From a virus, in IMG/VR virus record IMGVR_UViG_3300030329_003347, positions 1 to 23,991 of that record: a stretch of 23,991 bases of DNA. One strand, given 5' to 3'. This document shows positions 6,682-15,500 of this stretch, piece by piece. The position numbers and the translations under genes are program-made. Positions within the stretch are counted from its first letter, which is position 1. Each line of letters starts with the position of its first letter. A model generated the notes under the pieces. It searched no databases, was not told the origin of the DNA, and saw only the letters and a program-made list of their open reading frames with translations.

Positions 6682-6866
6682 GGCGCTCTCCGTCCAGGAG
6701 AGCGTGGTTTGATTTAGCAGAGATGTTTGGTATTCCAGTCGCAGAATTACAACGTCGGATGACGTCGAAAGAATTTTCCGAATGGGTGGCGCTGGCAAAA
6801 ATAAAGACAGAGGAACGTGAGCAGAATGAAATGATAGCCAGAGTTGAGTCAAGGATAAAGAAATGA
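6331..6866 (+). CDS. G-T fusion chaperone made by -1 frameshift
   Basis: A slip back by one base at A AAA AAC (6672-6678) bypasses the TAA at 6679-6681. Reading then continues from CTA at 6678 to TGA at 6864-6866, adding 62 residues for a fusion of about 178. The extension contains WFDLAEMFGIPVAELQRRMT and SKEFSEWVALAKIKTEE, the pattern of the lambda T domain, which recruits tail tube subunits to the chaperone-coated tape measure. The extension has no start codon or ribosome binding site of its own, which supports frameshifting. The fusion stop overlaps the tape measure ATG (ATGA). Confidence 0.88.
6672..6704 (+). promoter_or_regulatory. Programmed -1 frameshift signal
   Basis: The canonical heptamer A AAA AAC (6672-6678) is in the right phase with the upstream frame and is followed at once by the zero-frame stop. 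Five bases later an 8-bp perfect stem, CGCTCTCC (6684-6691) with GGAGAGCG (6697-6704), closes a 5-nt loop. Heptamer, 5-nt spacer and stable stem are the three elements expected for efficient -1 slippage in bacteria. Confidence 0.92.
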
Positions 6867-8575
6867 ACATTTCACGCATGAACGTGCAGGTGACTGCAAG
6901 CACTTCTGATTATGCTCGAGAGATGGACAAAGCTGAAAAGCGAACTCGAGTATTCACCAAGAGAGTTGAGAAATCCAGAATCTCATTGCGAGGGTGGGCA
7001 ACAGCGATGGCTGGAGCCGTGGCCAGTGCAGTGGGTTTGGGCGTCTTAGCCAAAAGAACGTTTGACCTGGGTGCAGGAGTTGCAGAAACCGGATCAAAGT
7101 TCAACACCGTCTTTGGCAAGGAAGGTGCAAAGCAGGTGAATGACTTCCTGGATAATTTTGCCAACAAAGCTGGGCTGACAAAAACTGAGGCACAAGCGTT
7201 AGTTTCCACCACTGGAGCCATCGCTCAAGGTATGGGATTTGCTCAAGATGCCAGCGCTACATTTGCCACCCAGGTGACTAAGCTGAGTGCCGATCTTTCA
7301 TCGTTCAACAATATGCCAACAGAAGAAGTATTGATGGCAGTGAACTCAGCTCTCACAGGAGAGAGAGAACAACTCAAGCGCTTGGGAATCGTGATCAAAG
7401 AAACTGAAGTGCAACAGATGGCTCTGTCGATGAGTGGAAAAGCTGTCGCAAAATCTCTGACACAACAGGAAAAAGCGACGGCCACGCTTGCGCTCATAAC
7501 ATCTCGAGCAGGTGTTGCAGTTGGTGACCTGGAGCGAACCCAGAACTCTGCTGCCAACGTGGGCAAAAGGCTTGGTTCAATGTTCAGAGAGCTGATGGAA
7601 ACCATTGCAATCTCATTGATGCCAACTTTTGAATTGGTGCTGGAACAGCTCGACGAGATGTCGAAAAGTTTTGAGGATTTGAAAGAGAAGATCATCTCTT
7701 CTTCAACGACATTTGCAAATTGGTCAGCCGTCATTGGCAATCTTATGATAATGATCAAAGATTATATGTTTGCCCCGATGCAAATGCTTTTCAATTTCAT
7801 ACAAATGTTCGGGAACCTTTTTACGATGATGAAAGGTTTCACACTTTTTCAAGATGAACTGACTGCTAAAGGCTTTGAGGAAATGAAAGAGAATTTTCAA
7901 GATGCCATGTCAGCCTTCAACAAACCAGCACTGTCCACGATAGAGATGTTCAAGTCTCTGGGTATTGCATTGGGACTCATTGAAGGTGACGTCAAAGAAC
8001 TGACAGACGCAGTCGGAGGTGGCGCTCTGAAGATGGACAATGAATTGGCTCCATCTGTTAAGGATTTGGGAGACAAAATCAAAACTCTCGACGAGCAACT
8101 CAGAGACCTCACTCAGACATTCACGAAAAATTTTATTGACCGAATTACGAACTCGCTGAACAATAGCAAAAATGCGTTTGAAGGATTCTTCACCTACATC
8201 CGTCAGGAGCTGACAAAAGTCATGGTCAAGTGGTTGGCTTTTCAAACACTGACAGGATTGTTTCCACACTCAGAGTTCATTGCTGGCGTGACTGGGACAC
8301 CAACTCCAGCCACACTGAGTGGCTCTGGGGCTACCAATCCCGATGGCACATCAATTATGCATCCATTAAAGTCACTGGGTTTGACACCACAGGTGGGTGG
8401 TGGTGGGCGTGGAATGACCGTCAATCAAAACATCACCTTGACTGTTTCTGCGATGGACGGTCAGGATGCATCACGTTTTCTGAGAGATAACAAAGGCACA
8501 ATTGCTCAAGTCATCTCAGAAGCCACTCGAGATTCGACTGGCTATCGAGCGCAGTTATTAGGAGGCAAAGGCTGA
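6863..8575 (+). CDS. Tail tape measure protein
   Basis: A 570-residue protein, short for the family. It is predicted to fill the tail tube and set its length; at about 0.15 nm per residue the tail would be near 85 nm (an estimate). The N-terminal 45 residues are charged and helical, followed by an Ala/Gly-rich hydrophobic stretch (about 43-63). The conserved tape-measure block holds LSADLSSFNN (141-150) and SALTGEREQLKRLGI (162-176). A second hydrophobic region lies near residues 290-325. The C-terminus (VNQNITLTVSAMDGQDASRF) matches the lambda H-type end. ATG 6863 overlaps the G-T stop. The short length and two hydrophobic regions may matter for DNA passage through the inner membrane. Confidence 0.93.
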   Translation: MNISRMNVQVTASTSDYAREMDKAEKRTRVFTKRVEKSRISLRGWATAMAGAVASAVGLGVLAKRTFDLGAGVAETGSKFNTVFGKEGAKQVNDFLDNFANKAGLTKTEAQALVSTTGAIAQGMGFAQDASATFATQVTKLSADLSSFNNMPTEEVLMAVNSALTGEREQLKRLGIVIKETEVQQMALSMSGKAVAKSLTQQEKATATLALITSRAGVAVGDLERTQNSAANVGKRLGSMFRELMETIAISLMPTFELVLEQLDEMSKSFEDLKEKIISSSTTFANWSAVIGNLMIMIKDYMFAPMQMLFNFIQMFGNLFTMMKGFTLFQDELTAKGFEEMKENFQDAMSAFNKPALSTIEMFKSLGIALGLIEGDVKELTDAVGGGALKMDNELAPSVKDLGDKIKTLDEQLRDLTQTFTKNFIDRITNSLNNSKNAFEGFFTYIRQELTKVMVKWLAFQTLTGLFPHSEFIAGVTGTPTPATLSGSGATNPDGTSIMHPLKSLGLTPQVGGGGRGMTVNQNITLTVSAMDGQDASRFLRDNKGTIAQVISEATRDSTGYRAQLLGGKG

Positions 8576-9198
8576 TGGCAGCTTTTCCAAGAACAGTACC
8601 ACCAGCGACTGTTACTTATCCAACCAACATCGGTTCATTGATCTCAGTCGGTCAATCGGGTGGAGTACAAACCAGGAGTCAAAATGCTCAAGGAATAGTA
8701 TGGCAGGAGACCTGGTCTGCGTTGCCAGCTGGTAATGAAGATGTGCAGGAATTGTTGATGACGATTCAGAATCTTTATAACACTGGAGCAACCTGCACAC
8801 TGACCCACTATCTTTTGCCTGGCAGTGGCAAAGCCATCAATGGAGCTGGCGCAAGTGATTCGGCAGAAGTAAAGGGGGTCGATCAATCTGGCACCACTTT
8901 GAACACCGATGGATGGACGAACAATACAGGCGTTCTAAAGGCTGGCGATTGCTTCACCATTGCTGGGCTATCAGTTCTGTTCCGTGCTACAGCAGACGTC
9001 ACGTCACATGCCTCTGGTGGCACAACAGCCATCTCTATAATGCCACCGATACTTGCTGGGAGTTCACCAGCTGACAATGCAGATTTGACCGTGGCGAGTG
9101 CGACGATCACAGCAGTGATTTTGGATTATACTTCTGCGAGTGCAGGACCAGCTGAGTACATCGGTGGTCTGTCAGTGACATTCCAGGAAGCACCATAA
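8575..9198 (+). CDS. Minor tail/distal tail protein
   Basis: A 207-residue beta-rich protein starting in a TGATG overlap with the tape measure stop, with GGAGG about 12 nt upstream. The N-terminal half (QNAQGIVWQETWSALPAGNE, then VQELLMTIQNLYNTGATCTL) and the later LKAGDCFTIAG, ATADVTSHASGGTTAISIMP pattern resemble minor tail proteins placed directly after tape measure genes. Those proteins form the first ring of the tail tip, to which the hub attaches. Two Cys are present without a metal-site pattern. Identification depends on position plus general pattern. Confidence 0.65.
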   Translation: MAAFPRTVPPATVTYPTNIGSLISVGQSGGVQTRSQNAQGIVWQETWSALPAGNEDVQELLMTIQNLYNTGATCTLTHYLLPGSGKAINGAGASDSAEVKGVDQSGTTLNTDGWTNNTGVLKAGDCFTIAGLSVLFRATADVTSHASGGTTAISIMPPILAGSSPADNADLTVASATITAVILDYTSASAGPAEYIGGLSVTFQEAP

Positions 9199-10145
9199 TG
9201 GCAGTCAGGTCAGCACTGACATCCGACATGATCACAGCTATATCGGCCAAGGAAGGATATGGGGATGTCTGGCTGATCGAAATTCTGGGATCGGGATCAA
9301 CGATTCGATACTGTACAGCACCGACAAATATGTCGTGGAACTCATTGACGTGGACTGGCATTGGTGGTGTGATGACTTTGGCTACTCCACCAGAGACGGC
9401 AGACCCATCAGGTCAATCCTGCCAAGTGTCTTTCTCTGGCGTCAACACCGATGTGATTGCAGAGGTATTGGCTAATGAAGTCAGAGGGAGAAATTGTCGG
9501 ATCTACTTTGGCCAGGTTTTGTTGACCAGTGGAGCTGTGATTGATGATCCTTTGCTGATGTTCAAAGGAATGATGAACTCTGCATGGGAAGTCAGTGAGC
9601 AACCATCGAACACAGAAGGCAGAGGTACTTGTACAGTCTCGACAACCATTGTCTCTGACATGGCGAGGCATATGTTCAAAAGATCAACGATGACCAACTG
9701 GAGATCGCTCAGAAACATGCAAGCGAGATCGCATCTGACCAGAACTCTTGGGGCGAATCCTATCACCACGACTGGCAGTTCAACCAGCGTCCTGTTCACC
9801 GACACCGTTGCTCCATGTCGAATTGGTATTGGCTCACAGGTCACGATCTCTGGAGCGAGTGCCGTGAATGGACTTACAATGAATGGCACCTTTGAAGTGG
9901 TCACGGTTCCAACGGAGAACTCATTCACTGTGACAGCTGGAAGTAGTGCCAGTGGAAGTGGATCAGGTGGTGGCTCATCAGTCGTATGCACTTACGGCCA
10001 CGACATCTTGGGAAGTAATGCCGATTATCTGTTTAACACGGTTCCAGACCTTTCCGGTAAACCAGTTTTTTGGGGACGAAAAGGCGCTGTGCCACCATCG
10101 ACTGGCAACTCTGGTCAGGGGCCAGCAGGGGATTTGGCAGGATGA
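9198..10145 (+). CDS. Tail tip/hub protein with inserted beta domain
   Basis: A 315-residue protein starting at a TAATG overlap with AGGAAG upstream. Residues 20-150 (WLIEILGSG, YCTAPTNMSW, GVMTLATPPETADPSGQSCQ, DDPLLMFKGMMNSAWEV) match the pattern of DUF2163-like minor tail proteins that form part of the tail-tip hub before the J-like protein. An insertion at about 190-268 (GSQVTISGASAVNGLTMNGT to GSGSGGGSS) looks like a small beta domain of the type often labelled FCCH-like in phage structural proteins. The C-terminus ends in a Gly/Pro-rich tail. The stop overlaps the next start (ATGA at 10142-10145). Confidence 0.72.
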   Translation: MAVRSALTSDMITAISAKEGYGDVWLIEILGSGSTIRYCTAPTNMSWNSLTWTGIGGVMTLATPPETADPSGQSCQVSFSGVNTDVIAEVLANEVRGRNCRIYFGQVLLTSGAVIDDPLLMFKGMMNSAWEVSEQPSNTEGRGTCTVSTTIVSDMARHMFKRSTMTNWRSLRNMQARSHLTRTLGANPITTTGSSTSVLFTDTVAPCRIGIGSQVTISGASAVNGLTMNGTFEVVTVPTENSFTVTAGSSASGSGSGGGSSVVCTYGHDILGSNADYLFNTVPDLSGKPVFWGRKGAVPPSTGNSGQGPAGDLAG

Positions 10146-11818
10146 GTCCATCAAACTTACCTAGCAAAGGGAACGTATTTAAGTTCGGCTTAAGAGTGGG
10201 GGCAGCTGTCGCTGGCTACTACACTGGCACTGGTGGATGGGGCCGAGCCTTCAAATGGTTGGGTTACAGTCATATTGGCATCGGTGCTTATGATGGTTGG
10301 CGTATGAACAACCAACTCAAAGAGCAAAGCACTGCCTCGAGACAACAGGGAGTTGAGCTGAACTCCACTGCAAGTGAGTCAGCGTTGCCAATTCTTTATG
10401 GCAAAAACAAAGTCGGGTTGAAAATTATTGACATCAGACAAAAAGCAGACGGAAGCGACTATGACACACTAGCTGTGACTGGAGCGATATGCGTCGCATC
10501 AGGTGGTGGCAACGCCACGGCTGAACGTGGCATCAATGCTGTCGAGTACGTTTATTTTGATGAAGTATTGGCGATTGATGGACCGACCTTTCCTGCCAAC
10601 GATGGAAGTAACAATCCCAACACAACTGGAATGTTCAACAGCCAGTGGTGGAATGCCTCATCGTCCACCTGGGGTACAGAATTTTTTCTGCGATACATGA
10701 TGCATAATGGAAGCCAGACGGCTGTCGATTATTATCTGAACAATCAATTTTCAAACACCTCGACAGCTGGTGGAGCGTGGGGGACTCAAACAATAGGGCA
10801 AGGCGTGGCATACTGCACCTTCTGGATGCACTACTCCACTGATGCGATCACAGGCAAACCGACATCATATCCGAATGCACTACCGAACATCACGATGATC
10901 GCAGACGGCAATCGAGTTCCCAACGTCACAGACCTGACATCGGCTCAAGCGTACTCGATCAACCCTGCCAAATGTATTTACGATTTTATGACGTCGAAAA
11001 CTTACGGAATGGGCATCCCAGGATTCGACATTGACACTGCATCGTTTGAAACAGCGAGATCATATTGCGACGAATCGGTGACGATAGTCGGAGCGTCAGG
11101 AACGATCACCACGTTGGGAGACAGGTACACCTGCAATGGCATTCTGGACAGCGCTGAATCACCGTTGGCGAACCTGGAAAAAATGCTCACCTCGTGCAAC
11201 GGCAGGATTGTTTATGAGAACGGAAAGTATTCCTTAAAGTTACGAAAGGTAACGTCGGCTGAAACCTTTGAGCTGAATGAGGACAACATCGTCGGGGATC
11301 TCAATTTCAGACGTGCAGGAATCGACGAGACTTGCAACTCGATCACTGTTGAGTACGTTGATCACGATCAGAATTTCACGCCACAGACAATCACCTGGCC
11401 ATATCCAGATGATACAAATCCTTATTTGGTTGAGGACGGTGGGATGCTGAACGAACTTAGCGTGGAACTGCCGTTCACTAACAACGAATATATGGCTGTG
11501 CTTTTGGCAGCGCAGATTCTGTTGGAGACCAGGACGGACATCACGTGTACACTTACAGCTCAGAGAGAGGCGTTGAAATTGACGGTGGGAAGTGTGGTCA
11601 AAGTGACGCACTCGACTCCAGGGTGGACAGAGAAATTGATGTGGGTTGAGGCGATTGCGATCAATGGTGATGGCACTGTGCAGATAGCACTGAAAGAATA
11701 TGCCGATGCGACATACACCAAACCCACTTTCAAAACCAAGGTGGCCAAAGTTGCGAACAATTTGCCAGGCCAATACAGCTCTGGAAGTACACAGCTTCCG
11801 AGTGAAGGTCCGTTATAG
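10142..11818 (+). CDS. Central tail tip protein, lambda J-like
   Basis: A 558-residue protein starting at the ATGA overlap at 10142; an upstream ATG at 10070 lies inside the previous gene and is rejected. It begins with Gly/Ala-rich, possibly membrane-interacting sequence (FGLRVGAAVAGYYTG), then SESALPILYGKNKVGLKIID, a typical opening of the hub domain. The middle has KTYGMGIPGFDIDTASFETA and NGILDSAESPLANLEKMLTS, as in J-like tail-tip attachment proteins. The C-terminal half holds beta domains around LKLTVGSVVKVTHSTPGW. It is shorter than lambda J (about 1130 residues) because the receptor-binding part appears to be on the separate fiber gene downstream. Confidence 0.83.
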   Translation: MSPSNLPSKGNVFKFGLRVGAAVAGYYTGTGGWGRAFKWLGYSHIGIGAYDGWRMNNQLKEQSTASRQQGVELNSTASESALPILYGKNKVGLKIIDIRQKADGSDYDTLAVTGAICVASGGGNATAERGINAVEYVYFDEVLAIDGPTFPANDGSNNPNTTGMFNSQWWNASSSTWGTEFFLRYMMHNGSQTAVDYYLNNQFSNTSTAGGAWGTQTIGQGVAYCTFWMHYSTDAITGKPTSYPNALPNITMIADGNRVPNVTDLTSAQAYSINPAKCIYDFMTSKTYGMGIPGFDIDTASFETARSYCDESVTIVGASGTITTLGDRYTCNGILDSAESPLANLEKMLTSCNGRIVYENGKYSLKLRKVTSAETFELNEDNIVGDLNFRRAGIDETCNSITVEYVDHDQNFTPQTITWPYPDDTNPYLVEDGGMLNELSVELPFTNNEYMAVLLAAQILLETRTDITCTLTAQREALKLTVGSVVKVTHSTPGWTEKLMWVEAIAINGDGTVQIALKEYADATYTKPTFKTKVAKVANNLPGQYSSGSTQLPSEGPL

Positions 11819-11861
11819 TGAAAAAACAGAACACCGATGTTAAATTTGATTTGTAGTACTT

Positions 11862-11874
11862 TCCTTTCCCTTCA
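11862..11874 (+). promoter_or_regulatory. Pyrimidine-rich leader motif TCCTTTCCCTTCA, copy 2
   Basis: Identical to 6304-6316 and again exactly 14 nt before the start codon (11889). The gene it precedes has only a weak Shine-Dalgarno (GGA, 9 nt upstream), so an additional ribosome contact would make sense. Confidence 0.4.
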
Positions 11875-11888
11875 GATGGATCAAAAAA

Positions 11889-12215
11889 ATGAGCAAGAAA
11901 ATTAGTTTTGAGCTGACCAAAATTGAATACGAGACATGTTACAGGATCTTAATCACAAGCAACGTGCAAACAATGGCTGAACAACGAGCGCTCAATGAGA
12001 TATTAGACGAAATGGAATCGGCTGGATTCGCTGTCGGTGATGAGGTGGAAGGTTTGCCCCAGATGTTTTCGATAAAGCCAGGGACTCCAGCACAGCTGAG
12101 AATCTCATCAGCAAGTGCAAAGGTCATGGCAGAACACATAGAATCTGGCATCAGTCGTTTTCAAACTTGGGCCGTCAGAAGTTTGCCAGGAGTTGTTGAT
12201 ACTCTGAAAAAATAA
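11889..12215 (+). CDS. Unknown 108-aa protein between tail tip and fiber
   Basis: A mostly helical, soluble protein with an acidic middle (LNEILDEMESAGFAVGDEVE) and a basic end. No family, Cys pair, signal peptide or membrane segment is seen. It follows the J-like gene after a 70-nt gap containing the pyrimidine-rich motif and precedes the 120-residue accessory gene by 12 nt. It could be a fiber-assembly helper or a minor tail component, but nothing in the sequence decides this. Confidence 0.65.
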   Translation: MSKKISFELTKIEYETCYRILITSNVQTMAEQRALNEILDEMESAGFAVGDEVEGLPQMFSIKPGTPAQLRISSASAKVMAEHIESGISRFQTWAVRSLPGVVDTLKK

Positions 12216-12227
12216 AAGGTGTGAAAT

Positions 12228-12590
12228 ATGAGCTACGCAGCTGGACCAGTACACTTTACAATAGACACATATGCTGACTGGGAAGTCACTCTGACGTGGT
12301 ACACAAACACGGCAAAGACCACGACTAAAAACCTAACAGGGTACACGGCTAGGATGGCGATCAGAAGAAAGCAAAGCGATTCTTCAGCACTCGCTGATTT
12401 GACCAGTAGTTCGGGCATCACACTGGGTGGGAGCGCAGGGACTATAGTAATAAAGCTGACCGACACTCAGACATCTGCCATCACTCCAGGTCCAGGGGTC
12501 TGGGATCTAGAACTTATCGATGGCTCTGGAATAGTCACTCGCTTCATTGAAGGCACTTGCACTTTCACTCCATCAGTTACGAGAAACTAA
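12228..12590 (+). CDS. Fiber-adjacent beta-sandwich accessory protein
   Basis: A 120-residue protein with AAGGTG 6 nt upstream. Pattern: DWEVTLTWYTN, LTGYTARMAIRRKQSD, GITLGGSAGTIVIKLTDTQT, GVWDLELIDGSGIVTRFIEG, ending in SVTRN. I recognise this as a common small phage protein beside tail-fiber genes. It resembles the N-terminal domain of baseplate upper proteins and probably adopts an immunoglobulin-like sandwich linking fiber and tail tip. The stop is directly before the fiber ATG. The family resemblance is fair; its exact place in the virion is unknown. Confidence 0.65.
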   Translation: MSYAAGPVHFTIDTYADWEVTLTWYTNTAKTTTKNLTGYTARMAIRRKQSDSSALADLTSSSGITLGGSAGTIVIKLTDTQTSAITPGPGVWDLELIDGSGIVTRFIEGTCTFTPSVTRN

Positions 12591-15500
12591 ATGGCAGAGA
12601 TCAATTACATCGTCATAGAAACTGATGGAGCAGTGATCGAGGTTGATAACGGAACCAATGTCATCGACTTCAATACGAACTCAGAAATCTCTGTCGAGTA
12701 CTCTGGGGATAGCAAAGATGCAAACGCCATCAGAGGTCGGACGATTGAAACTGGAACTCCTGCTGACCAAGAAGTTCTGACGTGGAATAACTCTGCCAGT
12801 GAATGGCAATATCAGACTGTCGATGAGAACGTCGATGACCAAGTCGCAAGCCTGATTCAAAACAGTGCTGGTGGTGGGCTGACATGGACCTATGATGATT
12901 CAGCTGGCACTCTCACTCCTGCCTATGTTGGCGATAGCACCCTGGTGACAACTGGAGCCGTGAATAGTGGTTCTATAACTAGTGGGCATGGGTCCATCGA
13001 TATTGGAAGCTCTGCTCTCACTGCAGGAACTGCAACTTTCACTCAAGTAGACATCACAGCAGAAGGCGATTTAAGGCTTCAAGATGCGTCGGGAGGGCAG
13101 TATGTAGGGTTCGACGCTCCAGCTACTGTCTCGACGAGCTATACGCTCACCATGCCCAGTGCCGTGGGGTCAGTCAACCAGGTTCTGAGTCTATCGAACA
13201 CCGATGGAACTCTGGCCTGGAGTACGCCAGAAGTTGGAGATATTACAGCTGTTACAGCTGGAGACGGATTGAGTGGTGGTGGTACATCTGGAGCAGTATC
13301 GTTGGCTCTGGATCTGAATGAGCTGACTGGTGCTACCGTGAACGTGGCGAATGATAGCATCGCCATTGTTGACGCATCCGATTCCAACGCATCACGCAAA
13401 GAAACGATTGCCGACCTGATGTCAGCAGTGGACGGCACTGGGCTGACGGCATCCTCTGGAGTTTTATCGGTGGATGCCAGCCAAACTCAAATAACAGCAG
13501 TCGGAACAATAGCCACAGGAACCTGGCAAGGGACAGAGATCGGACTTGGATATGGTGGCACAGAGCTGGTCGGAGAAACGGATGGCAAAATTGTTGTCGC
13601 TGACGGAAGTGGGGCGCCAGTACATTTGGACATCGGATCAAGCACAGCCATCACGATTCTGGGAACAGTGGCAACAGGGACATGGCAGGGAACTACTCTG
13701 GCAGTTGGGTATGGTGGAACTGGACTGACGAGCTATGCATCGGGAGACGTGATATACGCATCAGGATCAACGACACTCGCTAAACTAGCAAAAGGTTCTG
13801 ATGGACAAGTGCTGACGCTGGCTAGTGGAGTTCCATCTTGGGCTACTCCTACTGTCGGTGACATCACTGCTGTGACGGCTGGCAATGGATTGAGTGGGGG
13901 TGGTACGTCGGGTGCTGTGTCTTTAGCATTAGACCTCAACGAATTGACTGCTGCCACTATAGATGTCGCTAACGATAGTATTGCAATCATAGATGCAAAT
14001 GACTCAGATACTTCCAAGAAAGAATCGATTGCTGATCTGATGTCAGCAGTGGATGGTACTGGACTCACAGCGTCCAGTGGAGTTCTGTCTGTTGATGCTT
14101 CTCAGACGCAGATCACAGCCGTTGGAACTATCGCAACAGGCACATGGTCAGCCGATACCATAGCTGTCAACAAGGGTGGAACTGGAGCAACCAGTCTCAC
14201 CGATGGTGGAGTTCTGTTGGGATCTGGAACAGGTGCTATCACAGCGATGTCAGCTTTGGGCGATGGAGTGATCGTCATTGGGGATGGATCTGGAGATCCG
14301 ACCACACTAGACGTTGGCAGTTCATCAGCGATTACGATCCTTGGAACCATAGCCACTGGAGTATGGAACGGCACGTCAATCGGTACAGGCTACACTGACG
14401 CAAAAGTCACGAGCGTTGTGGCTGGCACTCTCGTCGATGTATCAGCTACGACAGGGGCCGTGACTGTCAATGTTGACCTCTCTGAACTTGCCACATCCAC
14501 AAGCGATGGAGACGGAGACTTCTTTGTTGTTGTCGATGACAGCAATGCTCAAAAGAAACTGACCAAAGGGAACATCGATCTGGCAGGGTTCGGTGGAACG
14601 GCCTCATCAGCCACACTAGCGTCCACCATAACAGTCACTGCGAACAACACCACAGATGAGACTGTTTATCCTCTGTTTGTAGATGGAGCGACTGGAACTC
14701 AGGGAGCTGAAAGCGACACTGGGCTGACTTATAATCCTAGCAGTGGCATACTCACAACCACCCAGGTGACTGGCAATCTAGTCGGCAATGTCACTGGTGA
14801 TGTGAGTGGCTCGTCTGCCACCACAACCCTAGCTTCCACTGTTACGGTAGTGGACAGTTCTGACACCACAGCGTTTCCTGCCTTCTTTGACTCTGCCACT
14901 GGCTCGCTTGCTATAAAAACCGACGCTTCCAATTTGACCTACAACGCCTCAACTGGAGTTCTCAGCTCTGGAGGATTAGTCGTGCCAGACGGCTCGCTGA
15001 CCCTAGCTTCCACGGCTGTCACTTCTACTGGGGCTGAACTGAATATTTTGGATGGCGTTACAAGCACTACAGCAGAGCTGAATATCCTTGATGGTGTCAC
15101 AAGCACCACGGCAGAATTGAACATTTTAGATGGGGTCACTAGCACTGCTGCCGAACTCAATATTTTGGACGGAGTAACTAGCTCCACAGCAGAGCTGAAC
15201 ATTCTGGATGGGGTGACTAGTACGACTGCCGAACTCAATATCTTAGATGGTGCGACAGTCGTGGTCGGAGAGATTAACTATCTGGATCTTGGTGCAACGG
15301 CAGTCGGAAATGCTATCGCTTCAAAAGCTGTAGTGTTGGATGCAAACAAAGACTATACAGGCGTCAGAAATTTCACACTCACTGGCGAACTGCAAGCGAC
15401 CAACATTGGATATACTGATGGCGATAATGCCATCGTCATTGCAGATGGTGGTGGCATCACTGCATCAGCAGGAATCACCTCGACTGCATCTGCCAATACG

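Noticed and set aside
7243-7758. Leftward 171-codon frame in the tape measure gene
   Set aside because: Antisense shadow with Ser/Ala-rich composition and no ribosome binding site or promoter.
11240-11773. Leftward 177-codon frame in the J-like gene
   Set aside because: Antisense, rich in Cys, His and Phe, no plausible family; the sense strand has a well-supported gene.
14939-15238. Leftward repetitive frame (SSAVVLVTPSK units)
   Set aside because: Mirror image of the fiber 39-bp repeats; no independent coding evidence.
15018-15251. Possible CRISPR-like or minisatellite array
   Set aside because: No identical DNA repeats or unique spacers; it is an in-frame protein repeat.
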